From positions 62,001 through 126,000 of the forward strand of contig CAWABY010000010.1 of NCBI GenBank assembly GCA_963780395.1: DNA of 64,000 nucleotides, written 5' to 3'. Below the pieces are notes generated by a model that worked only from the letters and a program-made list of their open reading frames with translations, was not told the origin of the DNA and did not search any database. The DNA comes from VGBV01 sp963780395 (GTDB lineage: Bacteria > Actinomycetota > Thermoleophilia > Solirubrobacterales > 70-9). How positions within the stretch are numbered: the stretch's first letter is position 1; each line of letters opens with the position of its first letter. Made by a program: the position numbers and the translations under genes. Below, in pieces: positions 32,971-42,013 of the stretch.

Positions 32971-33428
32971 GCGACTCAAATGGCGATGGCAGCGGCGTCG
33001 CGATCGACCTCTGGCCATGGGGGCTGCTGCTGATCGTGCTCGGTCTCTACGCGATTGCAGTTGGTGCTTTCCTCGCCGCCGGCCGCCGCGAGGACGCCCG
33101 TGCCGTCGCCGGCTTCATCCCCGATTGCCTCGTGCTGGTCGGGCGCCTGGCCCGCGATTCCCGCATCGACCTGCCGCGGCGCGCGGGGCTGTGGCTCGTG
33201 CTCGCCTACCTGGCGCTGCCGATCGACCTGATCCCGGATTTCCTCCCGGTCGTCGGCGTCGCCGACGACGCGGTATTGCTGGCGCTCGCCCTGCGCTTGC
33301 TGGCCGGCGGCGCGGACGCCCAGATGCTGCGCGAAGCTTGGCCCGGCCCCGAGGCGTCGCTGCGGATGATCCTGCGCGCGGCGGGCGTGGAGCGCAACGG
33401 ATCGGCCCACCCCTCAGGCTACGCTTAG
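32967..33428 (+). CDS. DUF1232 (YkvA-like) membrane protein
   Basis: 153 residues from TTG 32967, overlapping the murI stop (TTGA). It has one N-terminal membrane helix (WGLLLIVLGLYAIAVGAF) and the DUF1232 hairpin LAYLALPIDLIPDFLPVVGV, with the typical PIDLIPDF core followed by a second hydrophobic stretch. The family is widespread and of unknown function, often linked to envelope or stress genes. Its C-terminal end abuts the -10 box of yqeY. Confidence 0.85.
   Translation: MSDSNGDGSGVAIDLWPWGLLLIVLGLYAIAVGAFLAAGRREDARAVAGFIPDCLVLVGRLARDSRIDLPRRAGLWLVLAYLALPIDLIPDFLPVVGVADDAVLLALALRLLAGGADAQMLREAWPGPEASLRMILRAAGVERNGSAHPSGYA
33420..33425 (+). promoter_or_regulatory. -10 box of yqeY, likely leaderless
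   Basis: TACGCT, inside the last codons of the DUF1232 gene, ends 7 nt before ATG 33433. Confidence 0.35.
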
Positions 33429-33432
33429 GCCC

Positions 33433-33868
33433 ATGACGCCTCGATCATTGACCATCTTGGAACGGGTGCAGGACGACGTGAAGACTGCGATGAAGGCCGG
33501 CGAGAAGGACAAGGTCGGCCAGCTGCGCATGATCGTCAACGCCCTCCAGCAGGAGGCCAAGGAGGGCTCCGACGACGAGGTCGCCGCGCTGCAGCGCGAG
33601 CGCAAGCGCCGCCTGGACGCAGCCGAGGCGCTGCGCGAGGGCGGCCGCGACGACGCCGCCGGCGCCGAGGAAGACGAGGCGAAGCTGATCGAGGGATATC
33701 TGCCCGCGCAGCTCTCCGACGACGAGCTGGGCGAGCTGGTCGCCTCGGCGGTCGATGAGGCCGGCGCCTCCGAGCCGAAGGACATGGGCGGCGTGATGAA
33801 GGCCCTGATGCCGAAGGTCGGCGGTCGCGCGGACGGCAAGCGGGTGAGCCAGGCGGTGCGCGAGAAGC

Positions 33869-33879
<11 letters not shown>
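33433..33879 (+). CDS. yqeY: YqeY/GatB-related protein
   Basis: 148 residues of the GatB_Yqey family, a helical domain related to the tail of the GatB amidotransferase subunit. Landmarks: LERVQDDVKTAMKAGEKDK, LRMIVNALQQEAKEG, a lysine/arginine-rich helix and the C-terminal PKDMGGVMKALMPKVGGRAD followed by GKRVSQAVREKL. Precise role is unknown; a link to tRNA-dependent transamidation is only by homology. Overlaps phoH by 11 nt. Confidence 0.93.
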
Positions 33880-34819
<940 letters not shown>

Positions 34820-34821
34820 TC

Positions 34822-35181
34822 GTGGACCTCTCCGACGTCCCGGCCGAGCTGCGCGCGCCGGTCAACGCGGCCCTCGAGGCCGCCGGCGTCCGCAACGGGC
34901 ACGTCGCGGTCGAGCTGGTGCACGAGGGACGCATGCGCACCCTCAACTACGCCCACCGCGGCGTCGACGAGGCCACCGACGTGCTCGCCTTCCCGATCGA
35001 CGCGCAGCCGCCCGAGACCGGGCCGCGAGAGCTGGGCGACGTCTTCGTCTGCCCGGACAAGGCCACCGACGTGGTCGAGGCGGCCGTGCACGGCACCCTC
35101 CACCTCTGCGGCTACGACCACGACAGCGACGACGGCGAGATGCTGGCCCTGCAGGAGCGGGTCATGGCCAGTCTGCGCTGA
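34822..35181 (+). CDS. ybeY: Endoribonuclease YbeY (rRNA maturation factor)
   Basis: Zinc-dependent RNase involved in 16S rRNA 3' end maturation. In 119 residues it has the conserved RTLNYAHRGVDEATDVLAFP segment and the zinc motif HGTLHLCGYDH with three histidines. Slightly shorter than average because the C-terminal tail is short. GTG 34822 is 2 nt after the phoH stop. Confidence 0.96.
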   Translation: MDLSDVPAELRAPVNAALEAAGVRNGHVAVELVHEGRMRTLNYAHRGVDEATDVLAFPIDAQPPETGPRELGDVFVCPDKATDVVEAAVHGTLHLCGYDHDSDDGEMLALQERVMASLR

Positions 35182-35186
35182 CACCG

Positions 35187-36104
35187 TTGGCCACCGACGC
35201 GAAGCCGGGCAGCCAACGGGCCGGATTCATCGGCCTCGCCGGCAGGCCGAACGCCGGCAAATCGACGCTGGTCAACGCGATCGTCGGGGCGCACGTCGCG
35301 ATCGTCTCCGAGCGCCCCCAGACCACCCGCCGCGCGATCCGGGGCGTCGCCACCGACACCGACGCCGGCTGGCAGCTGGTGATGACCGACCTGCCGGGCG
35401 TGCAGCGCCCCCGCGACGCCCTCACCGAGCGCATGCAGCGCCGCGTCGAGCGGGAGATCGCCGACTCGGACGCGCTCGTCTTCGTGGTCAACGGCGCCGA
35501 GGGGGTGGGGCCCGGCGACCGCTTCATCTCCAAGGCGCTGCTGTCGGCGAACGCCGCCACCCCGGTGCTCTGCGCCGTCAACAAGGCCGACCGCATCAGC
35601 AACGCCGAGATGGCGGCCGTGCTCTCGGCCGCGGCCGAGCTCGACGGTGTGGACGAGGTCTTCCCGCTCAGCGCCAAGACGGGGGAGGGACTCGAGCCAC
35701 TGGTCGCCCGACTCGCTGAGCTGGTGCCCGAGGGGCAGTTCATGTTCCCGGCCGAGCAGCGATCCGACCTTCCCAGCGAGGTGCAGCTGGCCGAGCTGAT
35801 CCGCGAGCAGGTCCTGCGCCGCAGCCGCGAGGAGCTGCCCCACGCGGTCGAGGTCGAGATCGACGAGGTCACCGAGCGCGAGGACGGCCTGACCGAGGTG
35901 CGCGCCCACGTCTGGGCCGAGACCGACTCCCAGAAGGCGATCCTGATCGGCTCCGGCGGCAGCCGCATCAAGGAGATCGGCACCGCCGCCCGCGCCGAGC
36001 TCGAGCGCGAGCTGGGCACCAAGGTCTTCCTCGACCTCCAGGTCCGCGTGCGCAAGGGCTGGCGCAAGGACGACGGCCTGCTCGACCGCCTCGGGATCGA
36101 ATAG
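35187..36104 (+). CDS. era: GTPase Era
   Basis: Essential GTPase in 30S assembly that binds the 16S rRNA 3' end. G1 is GRPNAGKSTLVNAIVG, G3 DLPGVQRP, G4 NKADRI, G5 SAKTGEG; the C-terminal KH domain carries IGSGGSRIKEIGTAARAELE and ends LDLQVRVRKGWRKDDGLLDR. The 305-aa length is normal. TTG 35187 gives a short head before GFIGLAGRPNAGKS. Operon with phoH and ybeY by 5-nt spacing. Confidence 0.97.
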   Translation: MATDAKPGSQRAGFIGLAGRPNAGKSTLVNAIVGAHVAIVSERPQTTRRAIRGVATDTDAGWQLVMTDLPGVQRPRDALTERMQRRVEREIADSDALVFVVNGAEGVGPGDRFISKALLSANAATPVLCAVNKADRISNAEMAAVLSAAAELDGVDEVFPLSAKTGEGLEPLVARLAELVPEGQFMFPAEQRSDLPSEVQLAELIREQVLRRSREELPHAVEVEIDEVTEREDGLTEVRAHVWAETDSQKAILIGSGGSRIKEIGTAARAELERELGTKVFLDLQVRVRKGWRKDDGLLDRLGIE

Positions 36105-36124
36105 CGGCGCCGGTGAGCCTGGGC

Positions 36125-36130
36125 TAGGGT
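36125..36130 (+). promoter_or_regulatory. -10 box of gene 36137, likely leaderless
   Basis: TAGGGT ends 6 nt before ATG 36137. Confidence 0.45.
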
Positions 36131-36136
36131 TGGCGT

Positions 36137-37291
36137 ATGCCCGCGGGGAGGAGAAGGCCTGTAAGGGCCGCAGCGGTCATCGCGCTTGCGGTGGTGATCT
36201 CGGTCATGGGCCCGGCCGGCGCCGGCGCCGCGCCCGGCGATGTCTACACGCCGGACTTCGACCCACGGGTGGTCTGGAAGCTGCCGCCCACTGGGGGCAA
36301 CTCGGCGGTCGCCATCACCGACCCGGGACTGGGTGAGACCGGGGGAGCAACAGTGGGCCCGGACGGCGGCGTCTACGTCGGTTCGCAGAGCGGGCGGATC
36401 TTCCGGATTGATACCGCGACCGCTTCCATGGCGCTGTTCGCGGAGCTGGGGACGGGGCGCATCGCCGAGGACCTCGCCTTCGACGCGCAGGGCCGGCTGC
36501 TGGCGCTCGACCGCGCCCAGAACGACGTGCTGATCGTGGATCGGGTGACCAAGGCCGTGACGCCACTTTACGACGACCCCAGCACCTTCAACTTCGGATC
36601 GCTGGCCGTGATGCGCAACGGCGACATCTTCATCGCCACGCAGTCGGGCGACGACGTGCTGAAGCTGTCCGGGGGCGTGCTCACGCCCGTGATCGAGAAC
36701 ACGGTGGACTTCCCGGACGCCCTGACGCTGTCGGCCGACGAGCGCCACCTCTTCTTCATCTCGCGCAACGCCAACCTCGTCTTCCGCCGTGACCTCGCCA
36801 GCGGCGAGACCGTCCAGATCGACCCCGGGTTCGAGCCCAGGGGCCTGGCGCTGATGAGGTCGGGGCAGCTGATGCTGACGGCCAACGAGCGGATCTACAC
36901 GACCCCGTTCGCCTCCAGCTCCGCCACGCTCTTCTCGGAGGCGCCCGGGCTGGTCTTCCCCGGCGAGGTCGTGATCGAGCCCGACCTTTGTGCCGGCCTG
37001 ACCCCGACGATCGTCGGCACCGACGCGGCCGAGGTGATCACCGGCTCTCAGTTCCCCGACGTGATCTCGACGCTGGGTGGCAAGGACGTGGTCACCGGCC
37101 TGGCCGGCAACGACGTTGTCTGTGGCGGCGCCGGCAAGGACACCATCAAGGGCGGGACCGGCAGGGACAAGCTGCTGGGCCAGGCCGGCAGGGACAGGCT
37201 GCTGGGTCAGGCCGGCAAGGACAAGCTGATCGGCGGCAAGGGCAAGGACAAGCTCAAGGGCGGCGCCGGCAGGGACGTGCAGAAGCAGTAG
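36137..37291 (+). CDS. Exported beta-propeller-like protein with RTX-like nonapeptide tail
   Basis: 384-residue secreted protein, function unknown. A signal peptide (RRRPVRAAAVIALAVVIS to AGA) leads a domain of repeated strands resembling an NHL/SMP-30 propeller (GGVYVGSQSGRIFRID, LAFDAQGRLLALDRAQNDVL, LAVMRNGDIFIATQSGDDVL). After a linker containing GTDAAEVITGSQFPDVIS, the last 60 residues form about six GGxGxDxLx-type nonapeptides (GGAGKDTIK, GGTGRDKLL, GQAGRDRLL, GQAGKDKLI, GGKGKDKLK), the calcium-binding beta-roll pattern but unusually rich in Lys and Arg. No type I secretion genes adjoin it, so export by the signal peptide is likely. Confidence 0.75.
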   Translation: MPAGRRRPVRAAAVIALAVVISVMGPAGAGAAPGDVYTPDFDPRVVWKLPPTGGNSAVAITDPGLGETGGATVGPDGGVYVGSQSGRIFRIDTATASMALFAELGTGRIAEDLAFDAQGRLLALDRAQNDVLIVDRVTKAVTPLYDDPSTFNFGSLAVMRNGDIFIATQSGDDVLKLSGGVLTPVIENTVDFPDALTLSADERHLFFISRNANLVFRRDLASGETVQIDPGFEPRGLALMRSGQLMLTANERIYTTPFASSSATLFSEAPGLVFPGEVVIEPDLCAGLTPTIVGTDAAEVITGSQFPDVISTLGGKDVVTGLAGNDVVCGGAGKDTIKGGTGRDKLLGQAGRDRLLGQAGKDKLIGGKGKDKLKGGAGRDVQKQ

Positions 37292-37293
37292 CT

Positions 37294-37327
37294 GAACCGC
37301 ACCATTCGGCCGCAGAGCAGGCGGTTC
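37294..37327. repeat. Inverted repeat overlapping the hisIE promoter
   Basis: GAACCGC at 37294-37300 and GCGGTTC at 37321-37327 are perfect 7-bp arms 20 nt apart, lying between the stop of the preceding gene and the hisIE -10 box. The spacing would suit a dimeric regulator or, less likely, a weak terminator hairpin. Confidence 0.45.
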
Positions 37328-37328
37328 G

Positions 37329-37334
37329 TACAAT
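37329..37334 (+). promoter_or_regulatory. -10 box of hisIE-trp operon, likely leaderless
   Basis: TACAAT ends 6 nt before ATG 37341; it is a near-consensus -10 and begins immediately after the right arm of the inverted repeat. Confidence 0.55.
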
Positions 37335-37340
37335 CGCCGC

Positions 37341-38009
37341 ATGGTCGGTCAGACCAAGGAGAACGCCTCGAGGGTGCGCTTCGACGAGCGCGGACTCGCC
37401 CCCTGCGTGATCCAGGACTCGCGCACGGGCGAGGTGCTGACGCTCGCGTACATGAACGAGGAGGCGTTGCGGCTGACGCTCGAGAGCGGTGAGATGCACC
37501 TCTACAGCCGCAGCCGCGACGAGATCTGGCACAAGGGCGCGACCTCCGGCCACTTCCAACGGGTGACCCAGCTGCGCTACGACTGCGACGGCGACGCGAT
37601 CGTCGCCCTGGTCGAGCCCGCCGGGCCGGCCTGCCACACCGGCGAGCGCTCCTGCTTCTACCGCGACCTCGAGGGGACCGCCGAGTCCGCCGTGGACGCG
37701 CCCCCGGCGCCGGGTGAGCCGGTGCCGGTGCCGTTCGAGGCGCTGGCCGAGCTCGAGCGGACCCTGATCGAGCGCAGGCGCGAGCGCCCCGCCGGCAGCT
37801 ACACGGTCGAGCTGTTGGAGGATCCCTCGCTGGCCGCCTCCAAGGTCAAGGAGGAGGCGGCCGAGGTGATCAAGGCGGTCAAGGGCGAGTCGGAGGAACG
37901 CGTCGCCGAGGAGGGCGCCGACGTCGTCTACCACCTCGCGGTGCTGCTGCTCTCGCGCGGCGTCTCGATGGCCGAGGTGCTGCAGATCCTGAACGGCCGC
38001 CGAAAGTGA
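37341..38009 (+). CDS. hisIE: Bifunctional phosphoribosyl-AMP cyclohydrolase / phosphoribosyl-ATP pyrophosphatase
   Basis: Second and third steps of histidine synthesis in one 222-aa polypeptide. The HisI part (about residues 1-110) has the metal motifs YDCDGDA and GPACHTGERSCF and the substrate segment LYSRSRDEIWHKG; the HisE part (about 125-222) has the helical EEAAEVIKAVKGE and EEGADVVYHLAVLL metal-binding pattern. The gene overlaps trpE by 4 nt, so a histidine gene heads the tryptophan operon here; the other his genes are not in the window. Confidence 0.95.
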   Translation: MVGQTKENASRVRFDERGLAPCVIQDSRTGEVLTLAYMNEEALRLTLESGEMHLYSRSRDEIWHKGATSGHFQRVTQLRYDCDGDAIVALVEPAGPACHTGERSCFYRDLEGTAESAVDAPPAPGEPVPVPFEALAELERTLIERRRERPAGSYTVELLEDPSLAASKVKEEAAEVIKAVKGESEERVAEEGADVVYHLAVLLLSRGVSMAEVLQILNGRRK

Positions 38010-39535
38010 GCCCCACGGCGGCGACGGCTCCCCAGCCGGGGCTGGAGCCCGACCTCGAGCGCGCCCGCGAGCTGGCGCAGGACGCGAACGTGATCCCGGT
38101 TCGCTTCACCTTCGTCGACGACACCGAGACCCCGGTCAGCGCCTTCCTCAAGCTGCGAGGGGACGGTCCCTCGTTCCTGCTCGAGTCGGCCGAGCAGGGC
38201 CGCCTCGGCCGCTGGTCGTTCCTCGGCTTCCGCCCCCGCGCGATCCTGCGCTGGAGCGATGGCGTGCTCAGCGAATGGGACGGAGGAGTCGGGCCCCAGG
38301 CCGAGCCCGACCGCACCAGCGAGGTCGCGGATCCCTACGGGGCGGTCGCCGACTACCTGTCGCGCTACGTGATCGCCGAGCCCGAGCGCCTGCCCCCCTT
38401 CTCGGGGGGAGCGGTGGGCCTGTTCGGCTACGACCTGGTGCGAACGGTCGAGACGACGCTGGGCGAGCCGAACCCGGACCAGCTCGGGCTGCCCGACATG
38501 GCCCTGATGATCAGCGACGTGCTCGTCGCGTTCGACCACCTGCAGCACGAGGTCTCGGTGATCGTCAACGCCTTCGTCGACGACGGTGGCGTCGAGGAGG
38601 CCTATGAGAAAGCCGCGGAGACGATCGAGTTCGTGCGCGAGCGGCTGCGCCAGCCGGTCCCCCGGGCCGAGGCATCCTCCTCGGAACGCGAGATCGACTG
38701 GGACGCGAACATGAGCCGCGAGCAGTTCGAGGCGACCGTGGCCCGCATCGTCGAGTACGTGCGCGCCGGAGACGCGTACCAGGTGGTCCCCTCCCAGCGC
38801 TTCAGCGCCGAGGCCCCGGTCGAGGCTTTCTCGATCTACCGCGGCCTGCGCGTCGTCAACCCCTCGCCCTACATGTACTTCCTCGATTTCGGCGACTTCG
38901 AGGTCGCGGGCGCCTCGCCCGAACCGCTGGTCAAGGTCACCGGCGACCGCGTCGAGACCCGCCCGATCGCCGGCACCTACCCGCGCTCCGGCGACGACGA
39001 GGAGGACCGCCGCCGCGCCGAACGGCTGCTCGCCGACCCCAAGGAGCGCGCCGAGCACGTGATGCTGGTCGACCTCGGCCGCAACGACCTTGGCCGCGTC
39101 AGCGAGTACGGCAGCGTCACGGTTGACGAGCTGATGATCGTCGAGACCTACTCGCACGTGCTCCACATCGTCAGCCACGTCTCGGGCACGCTGCGCCCCG
39201 AGTTCGGGCCGATGGACGTGCTGCGCTCGACCCTGCCCGCCGGCACCCTCTCGGGCGCGCCCAAGGTTCGCGCGATGGAGATCATCGACGAGCTGGAGCC
39301 GGTCAAGCGCGGCTCCTACGGTGGTGCGATCGGCTACCTCTCCTACACCGGCGACCTCGACACCGCGATCCACATCCGCACCGTGGTCGTCAAGGACGGC
39401 GTCGCCCACGTGCAGGCCGGCGGCGGCACCGTCGCCGACGCCCAGCCCGCCTACGAGTACGTCGAGTCGGTCAACAAGGCGAAGGCGGTCTTCCGCGCGA
39501 TCGAGCTCGCCACCGCCCAGCCCGAATGGCCATGA
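38006..39535 (+). CDS. trpE: Anthranilate synthase component I
   Basis: Makes anthranilate from chorismate using ammonia from TrpG. The 509-aa product has the tryptophan-feedback motif LLES (SFLLESAEQG), the N-terminal regulatory domain, and the chorismate-binding end with RPIAGTYPRSG, LVDLGRNDLGRV, TLPAGTLSGAPKVRAMEII and the final HVQAGGGTVADAQP. GTG 38006 overlaps hisIE; the stop overlaps trpG (ATGA). Confidence 0.97.
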   Translation: MSPTAATAPQPGLEPDLERARELAQDANVIPVRFTFVDDTETPVSAFLKLRGDGPSFLLESAEQGRLGRWSFLGFRPRAILRWSDGVLSEWDGGVGPQAEPDRTSEVADPYGAVADYLSRYVIAEPERLPPFSGGAVGLFGYDLVRTVETTLGEPNPDQLGLPDMALMISDVLVAFDHLQHEVSVIVNAFVDDGGVEEAYEKAAETIEFVRERLRQPVPRAEASSSEREIDWDANMSREQFEATVARIVEYVRAGDAYQVVPSQRFSAEAPVEAFSIYRGLRVVNPSPYMYFLDFGDFEVAGASPEPLVKVTGDRVETRPIAGTYPRSGDDEEDRRRAERLLADPKERAEHVMLVDLGRNDLGRVSEYGSVTVDELMIVETYSHVLHIVSHVSGTLRPEFGPMDVLRSTLPAGTLSGAPKVRAMEIIDELEPVKRGSYGGAIGYLSYTGDLDTAIHIRTVVVKDGVAHVQAGGGTVADAQPAYEYVESVNKAKAVFRAIELATAQPEWP

Positions 39536-40092
39536 AAACGCTCGTCCTCGACAACTACGACTCCTTCACCTACAACCTCGTCCAGTACCTGGGCGAGCTG
39601 GGGGCGGAGGTCGAGGTGGTCCGCAACGACGTCGAGACCGTCGACGAGCTGCTGGCCCGCAAGCCCGACCGGCTCGTCGTCTCGCCCGGGCCCTGCACCC
39701 CGGCCGAGGCGGGCGTCTCGATCGAGGCCGTGAAGCGCTTCGCCGAGGCGGGCACCCCGGTGCTGGGCGTCTGCCTGGGCCACCAGGCACTGGTCGAGGC
39801 GTTCGGCGGCAAGGTGGTGGTCGGCGACCCGATCCACGGCAAGGACGCCGAGGTAAGCCACGACGGCAAAGCGATCTACGAGGGCCTGCCGAGCCCGCTC
39901 GTCGCCGGCCGCTACCACTCGCTGATCGCCGCGCCCGAGCTGCCCGACGAGCTCGAGGTCACCTCGACCTACGAGGACGTGGTCATGGGCGTCCGCCATC
40001 GCGAGCTGCCGGCCGAGGGGGTCCAGTTCCACCCGGAGTCGGTGCTGACGCCCCAGGGCAAGCACCTGCTGGATAACTTCCTCAAGGGCTGA
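39532..40092 (+). CDS. trpG: Anthranilate synthase component II (glutamine amidotransferase)
   Basis: Class I glutaminase subunit, 186 aa, possibly shared with folate synthesis (PabA-like) if no other copy exists. The oxyanion segment is VVSPGPCTPAEAG, the catalytic cysteine VCLGHQALVEAF and the His/Glu pair VQFHPESVLTP. ATG 39532 overlaps the trpE stop; an in-frame ATG at 39526 is also possible. 17 nt before trpD. Confidence 0.96.
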   Translation: MKTLVLDNYDSFTYNLVQYLGELGAEVEVVRNDVETVDELLARKPDRLVVSPGPCTPAEAGVSIEAVKRFAEAGTPVLGVCLGHQALVEAFGGKVVVGDPIHGKDAEVSHDGKAIYEGLPSPLVAGRYHSLIAAPELPDELEVTSTYEDVVMGVRHRELPAEGVQFHPESVLTPQGKHLLDNFLKG

Positions 40093-40109
40093 CGGCGCCC
40101 CAGCCACCG

Positions 40110-41138
40110 ATGCCGAACGAGATCCTGACCCGCGCGATCGACGAGCTCTGCGAGGGCTCGCATCTGACGGCCGACCACGCATCGGCCGTGCTCGCCGAGA
40201 TCATGGAAGGACGCGGCTCCGAGGCCCAGACCGCCGCCTTCCTGATCGCGCTGCGGGCCAAGGGCGAGACCGTCCCTGAGCTGGTCGGCCTGGCGCGCAC
40301 CATGCGCGAGCTCGCCGCCGAGGTCGAGGTGGACCCCGAGGGCCTGGTGGACACCGCGGGCACGGGCGGCGGCCCCACCACCTACAACGTCTCGACCACG
40401 GCGGCCCTGATCGCTGCGGGCGCGGGCTGCCGCGTCGCCAAGCACGGCAACCGCTCGGCGACCAGCCGCTGCGGCTCGGCGGACCTGCTGGAGGCGCTCG
40501 GCGTCAAGATCGAGCTCACCCCCGAGCAGGTTGCGACCTGCATCGACGAGATCGGCTTCGGCTTCATGTTCGCCCCCAAGCACCACGCGGCGACCAAGCA
40601 CGTGGTCCCGGTACGCAAGGAGATCGCGGTGCGGACGATCTTCAACTTCCTGGGGCCGCTGACCAACCCCGCCGGGGCCAAGCGCCAGCTGCTCGGCGTC
40701 TCGGATCGGACCTACCAGGAGACGATCGCCGAGGCCCTGATCGGGTTGGGCTGCGAGCGCGCGCTGGTGGTATCGGCCGACGACGGCATGGACGAGATCA
40801 GCATCAACTCGACCACCCGGGTGATCGAGGTCGCCGACGGCAGGACCGAGGAGTGGTTCGTCGAGGCACCCGAACTGGGGCTGCAGGCGGCCCCGATCGA
40901 GGCGGTGGCAGGCGCGGAGCCCGCCGACAACGCCCGAATCGCGGAGTCGGTCCTCGCCGGCGAGGCCGGCCCGCCGCTGGACCTGGCCCTGCTCAACGGC
41001 GGCGCCGCGATCCTGGTCGCCGGCGGCGCCGAAGACCTGTCGGGCGGGGTGGAGAAGGCGCGCGAATCGATCGGCTCGGGCGCCGCCAAGGGCGTGCTGG
41101 ACAAGCTCGTTTCTCGCACCGGCGAGCTGGCGGGCTAA
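40110..41138 (+). CDS. trpD: Anthranilate phosphoribosyltransferase
   Basis: Transfers phosphoribose from PRPP to anthranilate. The 342-aa protein has the PRPP loop DTAGTGGGPTTYNVSTTAAL, the KHGNRSATSRCGSADLLEAL segment and a FAPKHHAATKHVVPVRKE region contacting anthranilate. The first glycine loop reads GTGGGP where many members have GTGGDG. Its TAA stop is part of the -10 hexamer of trpC. Confidence 0.96.
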   Translation: MPNEILTRAIDELCEGSHLTADHASAVLAEIMEGRGSEAQTAAFLIALRAKGETVPELVGLARTMRELAAEVEVDPEGLVDTAGTGGGPTTYNVSTTAALIAAGAGCRVAKHGNRSATSRCGSADLLEALGVKIELTPEQVATCIDEIGFGFMFAPKHHAATKHVVPVRKEIAVRTIFNFLGPLTNPAGAKRQLLGVSDRTYQETIAEALIGLGCERALVVSADDGMDEISINSTTRVIEVADGRTEEWFVEAPELGLQAAPIEAVAGAEPADNARIAESVLAGEAGPPLDLALLNGGAAILVAGGAEDLSGGVEKARESIGSGAAKGVLDKLVSRTGELAG

Positions 41139-41141
41139 GGT
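41136..41141 (+). promoter_or_regulatory. -10 box built on the trpD stop codon, upstream of trpC
   Basis: TAAGGT, of which TAA is the trpD stop, ends 7 nt before GTG 41149. It could give trpC a second, leaderless transcript inside the operon. Confidence 0.35.
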
Positions 41142-41148
41142 CGTCGGC

Positions 41149-41955
41149 GTGGGCTTGATCGAACAGCTCGTTGACGGTGCCCGCGAGGGCGTGCGCGCCC
41201 GCAGCGCCGAGGTCCCGCTCGAGGAGCTCGAGGGGCAGCTGGGCGAGAGGACCGACGCCCGCCCCTTCAGCGAGGCGCTTACGCGGCCGGGGCTGTCCCT
41301 GATCGCGGAGTTCAAGCGGCGCTCGCCGAGCGCGGGCGAGATCCGCCCAGGCGCCGGCGTCGAGGAGATGGTGGGCGCCTATGAGGCCGGCGGCGCGGCG
41401 GCGCTGTCGGTGCTGACCGACGCGCCCCACTTCGGCGGCAGCCTCGCTGACCTGCGGTCCGCCCGTGAGGCGTCCGAGCTGCCGATCCTGCAGAAGGACT
41501 TCATCGTCGACGACTACCAGCTCTACGAGGCGGCGGTGAGCGGCGCCGACGCGGTGCTGCTGATCGTCGCCGCGCTCGAGAACGAGCCGCTGGCGGCGTT
41601 GCACGGGGCCGCCCTCGAGCTCGACCTCGACTGCGTGGTCGAGGTGCACAGCGACGAGGAGTTGGAGCGCGCCCTCGCGGTCGACGCCGAGGTGATCGGC
41701 ATCAACAACCGCAACCTCGATGACTTCAGCGTCGACGTGGGGACGACCAAGGAGCTGATCACCGACATCCCGGCCGGCGCCACCGTCGTCGCCGAGAGCG
41801 GCATCTCCGAGCGCGCGACGCTGGAGGAATTGGAGGAGATCGGCGTCGACGCCGTTCTCATCGGCGAGGCGCTGATGCGGGCCGAGGACCCCGAGGCCAA
41901 GGTCCGCGAGCTGACCGCCGACGAGGAGTCCACCCGGGAGCACCTGCTTCCTTAG
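41149..41955 (+). CDS. trpC: Indole-3-glycerol-phosphate synthase
   Basis: TIM-barrel enzyme closing the indole ring. In 268 aa: catalytic lysine in AEFKRRSPSAGEIRPG, second lysine in LQKDFIVDDYQLYEA, the GINNRNLDDFSVD turn and the phosphate-binding AESGISERATLEEL. Normal length. It ends the first trp block; the next gene on this strand is an HtrA protease, and trpF follows 2.9 kb later. Confidence 0.97.
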   Translation: MGLIEQLVDGAREGVRARSAEVPLEELEGQLGERTDARPFSEALTRPGLSLIAEFKRRSPSAGEIRPGAGVEEMVGAYEAGGAAALSVLTDAPHFGGSLADLRSAREASELPILQKDFIVDDYQLYEAAVSGADAVLLIVAALENEPLAALHGAALELDLDCVVEVHSDEELERALAVDAEVIGINNRNLDDFSVDVGTTKELITDIPAGATVVAESGISERATLEELEEIGVDAVLIGEALMRAEDPEAKVRELTADEESTREHLLP

Positions 41956-42013
41956 GTCCTTCTCAGCAACGGCTTAGAGCTGGTTGAGGGGGCTGGCGCA
42001 CACTGCCGTCCCT

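Noticed and set aside
32142..33428. Apparent MurI-DUF1232 fusion protein.
   Set aside because: The proper MurI C-terminus exists in the neighbouring frame with its own stop overlapping the TTG of the DUF1232 gene, so the fusion is a frameshift product.
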